The notes under the pieces are model-generated. The model searched no databases, was not told the DNA's origin, and saw only the letters and a list, made by a program, of their open reading frames with translations. Below, in pieces: positions 8,642-16,710 of a DNA stretch of 64,000 nucleotides. The translations under genes were made by a program, and so were the position numbers. This DNA comes from Flavobacterium sp. TR2 (GTDB taxonomy: Bacteria > Bacteroidota > Bacteroidia > Flavobacteriales > Flavobacteriaceae), in the NCBI RefSeq assembly GCF_025252405.1, contig NZ_CP104307.1:4154001-4218000 (forward strand), given 5' to 3'. Within the stretch, counting starts at the first letter, position 1. Each line of letters opens with the position of its first letter.

Positions 8642-9183
8642 TATACTTCTCTTTTGATTTGTTCTAACGTTTTTTCGGTAAAAATCAGTTCGTTGATAAG
8701 CTGTTTTCTCAAATCATCGATATCGTCATAATCAAAATGCTTAGCCCAATTGGTCAGCTGCTGCAGGTTTCTAATCTGCTTTAGTCTTTTTGCGGTTTCA
8801 GCACTAGTTCTTAAAATCGCTTTTCCGTCATACTCAGGATTGTTTTTATGCTGATAATTGGCCAGATTCTTTTCGTAATCGGCTTCTATGTAATATAATT
8901 TTTCTGTAGCATTATCAGGATAAAATTCTGTCCATTTTGCAAAACCAATTTTAGTCTTCGATTCTGTTTCTGGATCGCGGGCAACCAAGCGCCATTTACT
9001 GTTTGCCAGCCTCCCCCAATGATTAGAAACGCGATACATTCCTTCTTCAGTATAATAATAAGAGCTTCCTGCTTTACTTTCAAATTGTTTTTTCAACCCT
9101 TGAATGGCGTCTGGAAGCACTTCATTAAACGCGCAAAAGGTATTTTTAAAAGAATTGGGATGTGGCTTAAAGTTTTTTTGCAT
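8641..9183 (-). CDS. Conserved-looking hypothetical protein (180 aa)
   Basis: 180 residues, soluble, with no signal peptide. It has a central aromatic-rich region (YYYTEEGMYRVSNHWGRLANSKWRLV, ~42-67) and an acidic helical C-terminus. I do not recognise the family. A TANNTTTG-like box (TATATTTG, minus strand, 9188-9195) lies just upstream of the ATG. It forms a coupled pair with the 48-residue ORF. Confidence 0.6.
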   Translation of the reverse strand: MQKNFKPHPNSFKNTFCAFNEVLPDAIQGLKKQFESKAGSSYYYTEEGMYRVSNHWGRLANSKWRLVARDPETESKTKIGFAKWTEFYPDNATEKLYYIEADYEKNLANYQHKNNPEYDGKAILRTSAETAKRLKQIRNLQQLTNWAKHFDYDDIDDLRKQLINELIFTEKTLEQIKREV

Positions 9184-9236
9184 ACTGCAAATATACTCAG
9201 ATTACAGCGAACTCCCTAAACCAAACCTAAATTGCT

Positions 9237-9244
9237 TACCTTTG
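9237..9244 (+). promoter_or_regulatory. -7 box (TACCTTTG) for the 81 aa gene
   Basis: Matches the Bacteroidota -7 consensus TANNTTTG, 25 nt before the ATG at 9270. No clear -33 TTTG is seen 19 nt upstream, so only the -7 half is supported. Confidence 0.4.
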
Positions 9245-9269
9245 TGCCTTAATTCAAAACAAAAAAATC

Positions 9270-9515
9270 ATGTCTAAAGATTCAGAACAAAAAATGCCGC
9301 AAAAAGGAGTTTTTACCGGCATTATCGAAAAAGATGAAAATAATAATTATTTCTGCGGAGAATATCTTTTAGACTACAAAATGGTTCAGGCTAAATTTAA
9401 TCTAGGCGATTGGATTACAATAAAATCTGTTATTGAAAACCCAAGCGATATGAGCTATGATAAATATCCAAAAAAATCAAGAAATTTTGATAAGGCAAAT
9501 CATAAGCCGGAATAA
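9270..9515 (+). CDS. Small hypothetical protein (81 aa)
   Basis: 81 residues, soluble: MSKDSEQKMPQKGVFTGIIEKD…, with a beta-rich middle (YFCGEYLLDYKMVQAKFNLGDWITIKSV). No known domain is recognised. The ATG follows a plausible -7 box and the frame is cleanly bounded, so it is probably real. The function is unknown. Confidence 0.6.
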   Translation: MSKDSEQKMPQKGVFTGIIEKDENNNYFCGEYLLDYKMVQAKFNLGDWITIKSVIENPSDMSYDKYPKKSRNFDKANHKPE

Positions 9516-9584
9516 TTTTTTTGTTTCAAGTTTCTCCCGAAGCTTCGGGATCAAGTTTCAAGTTTCAAGTTTCAAGTTTTGTTG

Positions 9585-10460
9585 GAACGGTAAAGTTTTA
9601 CCGCAAAGCACGCTAAGGTTTACTCAATCCCGAAGCCTCGGGACGCAAAGTTTTTATATAAAGCTTTGCGAACTTTTCATTTTGATGAATCTCAAAAAAA
9701 AGCTTTGTGTACTTTGCGTAATTCTTTGCGCTCTTTGCGATAAAAAAATATTTACCGCAAAGAACCCAAAGTTAATTTTGCTAAACATTATGCATTGAGA
9801 ATATTTAAGTTCGCAAAGCTTTGTGCTGACTTAGCTTTGCGAACTTTTCATTTTGATGAACCTCAAAAAAAATCTTTGTGTGCTTTGCGTAATTCTTTAC
9901 TCTCTTTGCGATTAAAAAAATATTTATCGCAAAGAACCCAAAGTTAATTTTTGCTAAACATTATGCATTGAGAATATTTAAGTTCGCAAAGCTTTGTGCT
10001 GACTTAGCTTTGCGAACTTTTCATTTTGATGAATCTCAAAAAAAATCTTTGTGTGCTTTGCGTAATTCTTTGCGCTCTTTGCGATTAAAAAAATATTTAC
10101 CGCAAAGAACCCAAAGTTAATTTTTGCTAAACATTATGCATTGAGAATATTTAAGTTCGCAAAGTTTTTATATAAAGCTTTGCGAACTTTTCATTTTGAT
10201 GAATCTCAAAAAAAATCTTTGTGTGCTTTGCGTAATTCTTTGCGCTCTTTGCGATTAAAAAAATATTTACCGCAAAGAACCCAAAGTTAATTTTTGCTAA
10301 ACATTATGCATTGAGAATATTTAAGTTCGCAAAGCTTTGTGCTGACTTAGCTTTGCGAACTTTTCATTTTAATGAATCTCAAAAAAAAGCTTTGTGTACT
10401 TTGCGTAATTCTTTGTGCTCTTTGCGGTTAAAATTTCCTTGCAACCTTTGCGGTTAAATA
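9585..10460. repeat. Tandem array of five ~171 bp units with CGCAAAG/CTTTGCG palindromes
   Basis: The landmark 'aacttttcatttt' occurs at 9671, 9842, 10015, 10185 and 10358: spacings of 171, 173, 170 and 173 bp. Each unit contains CTTTGCG and CGCAAAG in opposite orientation, making it self-complementary, plus conserved blocks such as 'aacccaaagttaatttttg' and 'acattatgcattgagaatat'. Copies differ by few substitutions and by alternation between two spacers ('gtgctgacttag' versus 'tttatata'). No ORF in it is credible. It fills most of the 1.08 kb gap before the J-domain gene. Confidence 0.85.
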
Positions 10461-10521
10461 AACTTACGGTTAACTTTTTTCAATATTTTTTCGATCAAAA
10501 CTGAAAAGTTAAAAAAAAGTG

Positions 10522-10529
10522 TACCTTTG
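10522..10529 (+). promoter_or_regulatory. -7 box (TACCTTTG) upstream of the J/KTSC gene
   Basis: Matches TANNTTTG, 70 nt before the ATG at 10599, leaving a leader of about 60 nt. No clean -33 TTTG at the right distance. Confidence 0.45.
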
Positions 10530-10598
10530 CAAAAAATTTGTCGATTTGAACTAAAACAAAACGATTTCAAACTAATAGACAAGTAGTTACCTTTATTT

Positions 10599-11039
10599 AT
10601 GAAAAAAATAGTTGAATACCGCAAGTTACTAAACGTAGACAAAACTGCAGAATTAAAAGATTTAAAAACAATTTATCGCAATGCGATGAAAGAATCTCAT
10701 CCTGATAAATTTGTTGGAAATGAAGCTGGTCTTAAAGAAGCAGAAGAAAAAAGTAAAACGATTATCGAAGCTTACCACTTTCTAGTAAGCATCCACCCTG
10801 ATACTATCAAACTTAATTTACCTGAGTACACAGAAACAATTTCAACTTGCTCTATTACAGATTTTAAATTTGTTGAAGGGCGTTTAATTATTGATTTTTC
10901 TAACGGAAGTGTTTACGAATACATCAGTGTTCCTAAAGCAACTTACGTGAAAATGGTAAATGCTGATTCTCCTGCAAGATTTGCAAAAAGACACATTTTA
11001 AATGCTTTTACCTGGAGAAAGAAAACAAATCAAGAATAG
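10599..11039 (+). CDS. J-domain protein with C-terminal KTSC domain
   Basis: 146 residues. The N-terminal J domain (about 6-62) contains the diagnostic HPD tripeptide in ESHPDKF (~34-36), which stimulates DnaK-type ATPases. The C-terminal ~65 residues (STCSITDFKFVEGRLIIDFSNGSVYEYISVP…) match the KTSC domain, a small domain found in lysyl-tRNA synthetases and nucleic-acid-linked proteins. It is cytoplasmic, probably a dedicated co-chaperone. It is monocistronic, with a terminator 22 nt downstream. Confidence 0.85.
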   Translation: MKKIVEYRKLLNVDKTAELKDLKTIYRNAMKESHPDKFVGNEAGLKEAEEKSKTIIEAYHFLVSIHPDTIKLNLPEYTETISTCSITDFKFVEGRLIIDFSNGSVYEYISVPKATYVKMVNADSPARFAKRHILNAFTWRKKTNQE

Positions 11040-11060
11040 TTTTACTATACCATATTTTAC

Positions 11061-11093
11061 AAAAAAGCGCTCTGTTAAACGAGTGCTTTTTTT
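11061..11093 (+). terminator. Intrinsic terminator of the J/KTSC gene
   Basis: AAAAAAGCGCTC pairs with GAGTGCTTTTTT (one mismatch) around an 8 nt loop and ends in a run of seven T. Confidence 0.75.
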
Positions 11094-11259
11094 ATGCCTA
11101 AAATTTAAAAAATCGAATTGAGAACCCTGAAATATGTTCCACATTAAGAGTATTTCATCAAATCAAGCCAACAAACACGCTGATTTCATGGGTTTTAAAC
11201 CCAAAAAAACTATAACAAAATTTTAGGTTACAAAATTCTGTAAGTTTTATAATTTTAGA

Positions 11260-11267
11260 TACTTTTG
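11260..11267 (+). promoter_or_regulatory. -7 box (TACTTTTG) upstream of the TlpA-like lipoprotein
   Basis: Matches TANNTTTG and lies 34 nt before the ATG at 11302. The -33 region (about 11237-11240, TCTG) is weak. Confidence 0.45.
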
Positions 11268-11301
11268 TCACACAAATCAATTAACTAATTAATTTTTTAT
11301 A

Positions 11302-12468
11302 ATGAAAAAAATACTTTTTGTACTTACAGCTTCTGCAGCTATCATTTCTTGCAGCAAAGTTAAAGATGGAGAATACCTTATTACAGGTACAGCTACAGGA
11401 ATTGAAAACGGAAAAACTATCATCTTACAAGGTCAAGACCCTGCTACGAGAATGCCAGTTTCTCTTGATACAGTAAAAGTTGAAAACGGAAAATTTGAAA
11501 TAAAAGGAAAAGTTACTGAACCAGCTTTCCACACATTAATTTTACAAGGCGCTAATGGTCCTATCCCATTCATCCTTGAAACTGGAGAAATTAATATCGC
11601 TATTGATAAAGATAGCATCCACAAAACTAAAATTTCTGGAACTTACAACAATGATGAGTATTTTGCTTTCATGGAAGACATGAATAAAACTCAAAAAAGC
11701 TTAATTGATTTCCAGAAAAAGAATAACGACAAAATGAAGCAAGCTCAGCAAGCACAAGATACAGCAGTTATCAATGGCTTGATGAAACAATACATGGAAA
11801 TTCAGAAAGAAGTGCAAGAAAGCAGCAAAAAGAAATATTTAACTTACGCTGAAGGTCACCCAAAATCTTTCATTACCGCTTTAATTATCCAAAGTTTATT
11901 GAATGATCCAACAGCAGATATGAAAAAATTAGAAGGACTTTACAATGGTTTGGATGAGTCTTTAAAAAACACTGCTCCAGGAAAAGAAATCAAAACTAGA
12001 TTTGGCCAAGCAAAAATGCCATCTGTTGGTGCAACAGCTCCAGCGGTAGGCAACGCTAAATGAAGAGCAGATTTTTCGGCTCCAAATCCAGAAGGAAAAG
12101 TAGTTTCGCTTAAAGAAAGCTTAGGCAAAGTTACTATTGTAGATTTCTGGGCTTCATGGTGCGGACCATGCAGACAAGAAAATCCTCATGTTGTAGCGCT
12201 ATACAAAGAGTTTCATTCAAAAGGATTAAATATTATTGGGGTATCTTTAGACAAAGATGCGGCAAAATGGAAAGAAGCTATTGCAAAAGACGGCTTAACT
12301 TGGACTCAAGTTTCTAATCTGAAATTTTGGGACGAGCCAATTGCTAAACAATATAATGTTGAATCTATTCCTGCAACATTCATTTTGGATGCATCAGGAA
12401 AAGTCGTTGCACAAGATTTAAGAGGTGATGAATTAAAAGCAAAAATCAAAGAATTGCTATCAAAATAA
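11302..12468 (+). pseudogene. DUF4369-TlpA-like thiol:disulfide lipoprotein, interrupted by one in-frame TGA
   Basis: The frame runs from ATG 11302 to TAA 12466 with a single internal TGA at 12061-12063. Upstream part (253 aa): lipoprotein signal ending AIISC (lipobox), then a DUF4369-like beta domain and a helical linker. Downstream part: a complete thioredoxin/TlpA fold (DFSAPNPEGK, WASWCGPC, SIPATFILD). Both halves stay in the same frame, so one base change (most simply GGA to TGA) explains it. The intact protein would be anchored in the periplasm and reduce disulfides. As it stands only the N-terminal part would be made, unless the stop is a sequencing error or is read through. Confidence 0.8.
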
Positions 12469-12491
12469 TCATCTTATAAAATAATCAAAAG

Positions 12492-12516
12492 AATCTCCCT
12501 TGTGGAGATTTTTTTG
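12492..12516 (+). terminator. Intrinsic terminator after the TlpA-like gene
   Basis: AATCTCC / GGAGATT stem with CTTGT loop followed by a T-run, 24 nt past the stop codon. The following 300 bp (12517-12823) holds no gene I can support. Confidence 0.7.
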
Positions 12517-12827
12517 TTTTATACCGCGTTCAGAAACTTAGAAATACAACTTCATCAAAAAGAAACAAAGAGTCGACGAAAAAGTTAATTTCAGATCAAT
12601 ATCAAATAAAAAATCATTTGTTAACACTTACTCAACACGCCAGTAAAACTAGTATCTAACGTTTTTTCTACAATCTAAATCCAAAGACAAAACCACAAAT
12701 CGAATAAGAATAATCTTATTTCTAAAAATAAACTTGAAAAATCACAATTTGGATTTTCTATATTTTATTCAATTCCAACTAATTAAAAAACGACTTTAAA
12801 ATAACTTAAAATTAAGTCCTTTTTTTG

Positions 12828-12858
12828 TTTGGAAATGTAGAAAACGTTCCTATCTTTG
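12828..12858 (+). promoter_or_regulatory. Promoter of tRNA-Tyr (TTTG-N19-TATCTTTG)
   Basis: TTTG at 12828-12831 and TATCTTTG at 12851-12858 are separated by exactly 19 nt, matching the Bacteroidota sigma-ABfr consensus TTTG-N19-TANNTTTG. The tRNA starts 38 nt downstream. Confidence 0.75.
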
Positions 12859-12895
12859 CAACCGCTTAAAAAAATAAGCGCAACGCTAGAGAATC

Positions 12896-12976
12896 GGGGA
12901 GATACTCAAGCGGCCAACGAGGGCAGACTGTAAATCTGCTGTGAAAACTTCGCAGGTTCGAATCCTGCTCTCCCCA
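12896..12976 (+). tRNA. tRNA-Tyr (GTA anticodon)
   Basis: Acceptor strands GGGGAGA (12896-12902) and TCTCCCC (12969-12975) pair perfectly. The anticodon arm is GCAGACTGTAAATCTGC with anticodon GTA, the T-loop is GGTTCGAATCC, and there is a long variable arm as in bacterial class II tRNA-Tyr. CCA is not encoded. An integrative element starts 148 bp downstream, but the tRNA itself is intact and is not the crossover site visible here. Confidence 0.93.
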
Positions 12977-13046
12977 CGGAAAGGCCAAAAAGGCGGAAAA
13001 CTTAAAGTTTTCAATCTTTTCAAAAAGCCACAAAAAATGTCTGAAG

Positions 13047-13078
13047 ACCTGCAAATTCAACGATTTGCAGGTTTTTTT
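13047..13078 (+). terminator. Terminator downstream of tRNA-Tyr
   Basis: ACCTGCAAAT (13047-13056) pairs perfectly with ATTTGCAGGT (13063-13072), followed by six T. Confidence 0.75.
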
Positions 13079-13123
13079 CGTTTAAAGCCTATTTTCAATA
13101 TTTATAAATCCTCACAAAATTAA

Positions 13124-13141
13124 AGGTGCAGAATCGGTGCA
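13124..13141. other. attL (left copy of 18 bp direct repeat)
   Basis: AGGTGCAGAATCGGTGCA, identical to 39880-39897; neighbouring bases on both sides differ between copies. It lies 127 bp upstream of the integrase ATG, the usual place for an att core. Confidence 0.75.
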
Positions 13142-13167
13142 CTTTCCGGCGCGCTGAAAAGTGCACC
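13136..13167. promoter_or_regulatory. Inverted repeat overlapping attL (integrase core-binding candidate)
   Basis: GGTGCACTTT (13136-13145) and AAAGTGCACC (13158-13167) are perfect 10 bp inverted repeats around a 12 bp spacer. The left arm includes the end of the attL repeat. This geometry is what a tyrosine recombinase core site or a small operator would show. Confidence 0.55.
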
Positions 13168-13267
13168 AGAAACAATGAAAATCCCTTATATTACAGGGGT
13201 TAACAAGATTAACGACTTGATTTGGCAGTAATATTATTCTACATTTATTAATTTAAAAAGTAGGATT

Positions 13268-14575
13268 ATGTTGGAAAGCAGTTTTGGTTTGGGATTCTTT
13301 TTAAAAAGACCCAAAATAGAAAGTAAAGAATGGATCGTATATTTCAGAATAACTGTTGACGGTATCCGTAAGGAAAGCTCAACTAAGAGAAAATGGGATA
13401 ATACACGATGGGATCAAAGGTTCGAAAGAGCAATCGGCTCAAAGGAAGATGCAAAGTCCCTAAACTTCTTTTTGGATTCGCTGACTTTAAAAATCAATGA
13501 AATCAAAACCGAAATGATGTACAGCGGCAAAACCATAACCGCTGAGAAAATTATGGACGAGGTTCTGGGAAGGACAGCGCCAAAGATTAAGGTGCTCGAA
13601 GAATTTCAAAAGCATAATGATGAAATGGAGGCGCTTCTTGGAAAAGGCTATGCAAAAGGCACCCTTGACCGGTTTACCATTACTAAAAACCATTTGACTG
13701 CTTTTATCAAATTCAAGCTTAAAAAGCACGATCTTGAATTTGCGGATTTGAATCTTGAGTTTGTAAAGGACTTCGAGTTTTACCTTAGAACTGTACGCGA
13801 CTGCAGCAACAACACCACCCTAAAGTATATTGCAAATTTCAAAAAGATTGTAATCCGCGCCATTGATAAGGAGTTAATCACCAAGGACCCATTTAAGAAC
13901 TTTAAGGGACGTAAAACAAAACTGGTAAAAAAACCACTCACCGCACAGGAATTGTACGAACTTGAAAGTCATTATTTCACAACTGACAGGCTCAATGTCG
14001 TAAGGGATGTATTTGTCTTCCAATGCTACACTGGCCTGGCTTACATAGACGCTTATCAATTAAAGAAAACTGATATCAAAGAAGGCATTGATGGAAATCT
14101 ATGGATTATGTCCGAAAGACAGAAAACAAACTCATCATTTAATGTACCTCTTCTTCCCCAAGCACTGAAAATAGTTGAAAAATATAAAGAGCACCCGCTG
14201 TGTATCCAGCGTGGAACCGTGCTTCCTGTTTCATCCAACCAGAAAATGAATGAGTATCTAAAAGAGGTGGCAGTCTTGTGTGGCTTTCCTTTTACATTAA
14301 ACACGCATATGGCCCGCCGTACTTTTGGAAGCACTGTGACATTAAATAACAACGTCCCTATTAATGTAGTTAAAGAACTGCTGGGTCATGCATCGGTAAA
14401 ACAGACTGAGGCATATGCTATAACTGAGCAGGCCACAATCGGTCGTGAAATGTCTATTCTCAATAAAAAACTCAATAAAACTGGATCCAAAATATCTAAA
14501 CCTGATTTGGCGGTTCTCAGTAGGCTCGAAAAGGAAATTCAGGCAATCAAAAAGAAATACAACATTTCTTCGTGA
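13268..14575 (+). CDS. int: Tyrosine recombinase / integrase of the element
   Basis: 435 residues: N-terminal arm-binding domain, phage integrase SAM-like core-binding region (about 100-200) and C-terminal catalytic domain. Visible catalytic features are HMARR (about 347-351, the H-x-x-R box), GHAS (about 373-376) and the tyrosine in TEAYA (about 382). The first catalytic arginine box reads TGLAYID rather than TGLR, a substitution typical of Bacteroidota CTnDOT-like integrases. It would catalyse excision and integration at the 18 bp repeat. The gene is the first inside the left end and points inward, and ends with a strong hairpin. Confidence 0.9.
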   Translation: MLESSFGLGFFLKRPKIESKEWIVYFRITVDGIRKESSTKRKWDNTRWDQRFERAIGSKEDAKSLNFFLDSLTLKINEIKTEMMYSGKTITAEKIMDEVLGRTAPKIKVLEEFQKHNDEMEALLGKGYAKGTLDRFTITKNHLTAFIKFKLKKHDLEFADLNLEFVKDFEFYLRTVRDCSNNTTLKYIANFKKIVIRAIDKELITKDPFKNFKGRKTKLVKKPLTAQELYELESHYFTTDRLNVVRDVFVFQCYTGLAYIDAYQLKKTDIKEGIDGNLWIMSERQKTNSSFNVPLLPQALKIVEKYKEHPLCIQRGTVLPVSSNQKMNEYLKEVAVLCGFPFTLNTHMARRTFGSTVTLNNNVPINVVKELLGHASVKQTEAYAITEQATIGREMSILNKKLNKTGSKISKPDLAVLSRLEKEIQAIKKKYNISS

Positions 14576-14608
14576 TCAATAAATTTCAAAATATATTTAA
14601 AATTAAAA

Positions 14609-14639
14609 GAGGCTATCTCAAATATTTTGAGATAGCCTC
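14609..14639. terminator. Bidirectional terminator between integrase and minus-strand genes
   Basis: GAGGCTATCTCAAA (14609-14622) pairs perfectly with 14626-14639 around a 3 nt loop. It overlaps the stop codon of the minus-strand gene at 14618 and lies 34 nt past the integrase stop. Confidence 0.75.
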
Positions 14640-14941
14640 CTTTTACACAACTTAACTTCGCTTTTATATCCTGGATGATAAGATGGGGTGTACTTAATGT
14701 ATCCTAAATCCTGAAGCTGTTTAAAATACTTATGATAAGTCGGCAGCGTATTCACATGTGACAGCTCCATAATTTTACTGCGGCTGACTTTAATCCTTCT
14801 TCTTTGGCCCTGCCTATAGCCTAATCCTAGTATTGCTGTCAAAATTGATAGATGCCAGACATTTAGTTTAGGATCATTACTATACATTGACAGATAACTC
14901 ATTATATAGCTTTCTTTTAATCTCCTAGTGTTTATCATCAT
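14618..14941 (-). CDS. Small winged-helix-like element protein, copy 1
   Basis: About 108 residues from the ATG pair at 14941/14938. A longer frame reaching 15052 exists but would overlap the excisionase-like gene almost completely, so the internal start is preferred. The core HLSILTAILGLGYRQ…HVNTLPTYHKYFKQLQDLGYIKYTPSYHPGYKSEVKL resembles the protein at 15236-15538 (THYHK…LGYIKY), with a helical region followed by a wing-like 'GYIKY.PS'. It is probably a DNA-binding regulator of the element. Confidence 0.55.
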   Translation of the reverse strand: MMINTRRLKESYIMSYLSMYSNDPKLNVWHLSILTAILGLGYRQGQRRRIKVSRSKIMELSHVNTLPTYHKYFKQLQDLGYIKYTPSYHPGYKSEVKLCKRRLSQNI

Positions 14942-15200
14942 CAAATAATTTTTGAAGATCTTCTTTATTATAGTAGTACGACCCAAGCACTTTTTTGAAA
15001 CGGACTTTTTGGCTTGTTCTAAGATTCTGTACTGAACCTGCTGAAATATCAAGCAGTTTTCTCACAGACTTGCTTTTAATCCACTCTGGTTCCAAAGTTT
15101 CTTTCCGTCCAGAATCCTTATCTTTAAATAAAGCCTGTATTTTATCTACTAGAAGAAGACCAAACTGTCTCAGATCTTCCTTGGTTACAATTTCATTCAT
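14925..15200 (-). CDS. Helix-turn-helix (excisionase/MerR-like) protein
   Basis: 91 residues. The central segment SKSVRKLLDISAGSVQNLRTSQKVRFKKVLGSYYYNKEDLQKLF has the pattern of the small winged-helix proteins annotated as excisionase or helix-turn-helix domain in Bacteroidota conjugative transposons. Such proteins direct integrase toward excision or control operons. It overlaps the start of the downstream gene (14618-14941) by 17 bp, indicating coupling. Confidence 0.75.
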   Translation of the reverse strand: MNEIVTKEDLRQFGLLLVDKIQALFKDKDSGRKETLEPEWIKSKSVRKLLDISAGSVQNLRTSQKVRFKKVLGSYYYNKEDLQKLFDDDKH

Positions 15201-15235
15201 AGTACAATTTCATAAAATTATTAATTGCAGAACCT

Positions 15236-15538
15236 TTAAATGTCCGCGTCAGCTGAAAACAAAAAATATACTTCACTTCCACGATTTTTTTTAAAAGATG
15301 GTCTATACTTTATGTATCCATACTGATGAAGTTCCTGGACACATTTATGATACGTATTTGCTGAAGAAACTTTAGCAATAACAATAATCTCCGAGCTAAA
15401 GACAAAAATTGGATTAATAAAGCCCTTAACGGATCTAAATTGTAATAGAGCTGCATAAATGGCAATATGCATTGGACTAATCCGGTAATCATTCTCTATT
15501 GCGGTGAAAAAATCCGATAAAGGCTTTAATTTTTCCAT
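15236..15538 (-). CDS. Small winged-helix-like element protein, copy 2
   Basis: 100 residues. The C-terminal half (KVSSANTYHKCVQELHQYGYIKYRPSFKKNRGSEV) aligns by eye with copy 1 at 14618-14941, suggesting paralogues flanking the excisionase-like gene. No enzymatic motif. It follows the 383-residue gene by 5 nt on the same strand, so all four minus-strand genes may form one transcript starting near 16.7 kb. Confidence 0.6.
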   Translation of the reverse strand: MEKLKPLSDFFTAIENDYRISPMHIAIYAALLQFRSVKGFINPIFVFSSEIIVIAKVSSANTYHKCVQELHQYGYIKYRPSFKKNRGSEVYFLFSADADI

Positions 15539-15543
15539 AACTT

Positions 15544-16695
15544 TTAAAGTGAGGGAGTTTTTCTTTTCTTTACTTTATTATCTTTCCTCCCTGAATCACC
15601 TTCATCAGAATCTAGATTTTTTTTTTGATCTTTAGATACTGATTCTTTTTGAGATTCAGCCTTTTTCTCTTCCTTACTCTCTCGATGATTAATTCTTTGT
15701 AAATTTTCATCATAAACATTAACAGTCTTAAACTGGGGATTTGCCTCCACAAACATTTTACTTTCAACACCGCTAACTACGAAAGTCGCTGACTGAAGAT
15801 TTCCTTTTTTAAGGGAATTTAAAAGGTCTTCTTTATACTGCGGAGTATTGAGCTCTTTGATTGAATGTTTTGCCAGACTTGCTTCCAAATCATACCCATA
15901 ATTCTGATGGTATTGGTTCAGCTTAAAATTACCATTGTCAGATTGTTTAAAGTCGATTTTCAGCCAGCAATTATAGCTCTCCCCTTCTTTGTTTTTAAGA
16001 TCTTTATTGACAGATCTGCCTTCCATCAAATTATAAGCCTCTTTCATTGTAATGCTGGCGCTGTCTTTGTTGATGTAGAAGGTCTGTTCCAGACCAGGTT
16101 TGTTTTCTTCTTTCTGAAGATTGACATGATAGGAATTAAAAAAGTACATATCTGTCTGCTCAGACCTTTTGAAATTTAATTCTACAGTTAAGGTATCCTT
16201 ATTTGGCAGACCATTGTTCATAATGCCGGTGTGCATAATTTTAAAATCCTTATCTCCCTTCATTATGTTCTCTCGCAGTTCAGCATCGAACGTTTCTCCA
16301 AATCCAGTATATTTTAACTGGTCTTTCAGGTATTCTAAATTTTTCTCATTCATTGCGTTTTCATTTAAATTATTTTCTAAAATTTCTCTCCTATCTATTT
16401 CCCTTTTGGCAAATCCAGTAAGTTCTATTGCTTCATTTTCGGAAGTATCTGCCCCGCTATTCAAAACTGCTCGCAAGTCGTCGATAACTGATTCAATCGG
16501 CAGGCTCTGAAAATAATTCACATCATTGGTCATAACCAGACAGTACTCCTTCGCATCCAAGGGATTTCTAAAAAACTCAATTGTGTCGGTATCAGTCATC
16601 TCATCGGTATTAAAGGCGGCAAATCGATGGCCGTTATAAGCCATTTCCTCAGCAAACGACAGCATCATTTCAGTGTCAGCTAAATTGATTATCAT
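15544..16695 (-). CDS. Element-associated hypothetical protein (383 aa)
   Basis: 383 residues, soluble. The N-terminus (LADTEMMLSFAEEMAYNGHRFAAF) is acidic and helical. The middle has NKDTLTVELNFKRSEQTDMYFFNSYHVNL and MKEAYNLMEGRSVNKDL…, patterns I associate with DUF3945-like proteins of Bacteroidota conjugative transposons. The C-terminal ~50 residues are a low-complexity charged tail rich in Lys/Glu/Ser. The function is unknown; a DNA-processing or regulatory role within the element is a guess. Confidence 0.6.
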   Translation of the reverse strand: MIINLADTEMMLSFAEEMAYNGHRFAAFNTDEMTDTDTIEFFRNPLDAKEYCLVMTNDVNYFQSLPIESVIDDLRAVLNSGADTSENEAIELTGFAKREIDRREILENNLNENAMNEKNLEYLKDQLKYTGFGETFDAELRENIMKGDKDFKIMHTGIMNNGLPNKDTLTVELNFKRSEQTDMYFFNSYHVNLQKEENKPGLEQTFYINKDSASITMKEAYNLMEGRSVNKDLKNKEGESYNCWLKIDFKQSDNGNFKLNQYHQNYGYDLEASLAKHSIKELNTPQYKEDLLNSLKKGNLQSATFVVSGVESKMFVEANPQFKTVNVYDENLQRINHRESKEEKKAESQKESVSKDQKKNLDSDEGDSGRKDNKVKKRKTPSL

Positions 16696-16710
16696 AATTT
16701 ATTTTAAAGC

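Noticed and set aside
9457..9798. 113 aa plus-strand ORF overlapping the 81 aa gene
   Set aside because: It runs through the dispersed GTTTCAAG and CTTTGCG repeats; composition is repeat-driven and protein-like signals are lacking.
9585..10460. 171 bp repeat array as CRISPR or coding repeat
   Set aside because: Whole units repeat with almost no unique spacer, and all frames are interrupted.
11302..12468. Selenocysteine at the internal TGA
   Set aside because: The TGA is in a linker, not at a redox centre; WCGPC is separate, and no SECIS-like hairpin was recognised after it.
12976..13124. Element integrated into the 3' end of tRNA-Tyr
   Set aside because: The only matching repeat at the other end lies downstream of the tRNA terminator; the tRNA end is not repeated near 39.9 kb.
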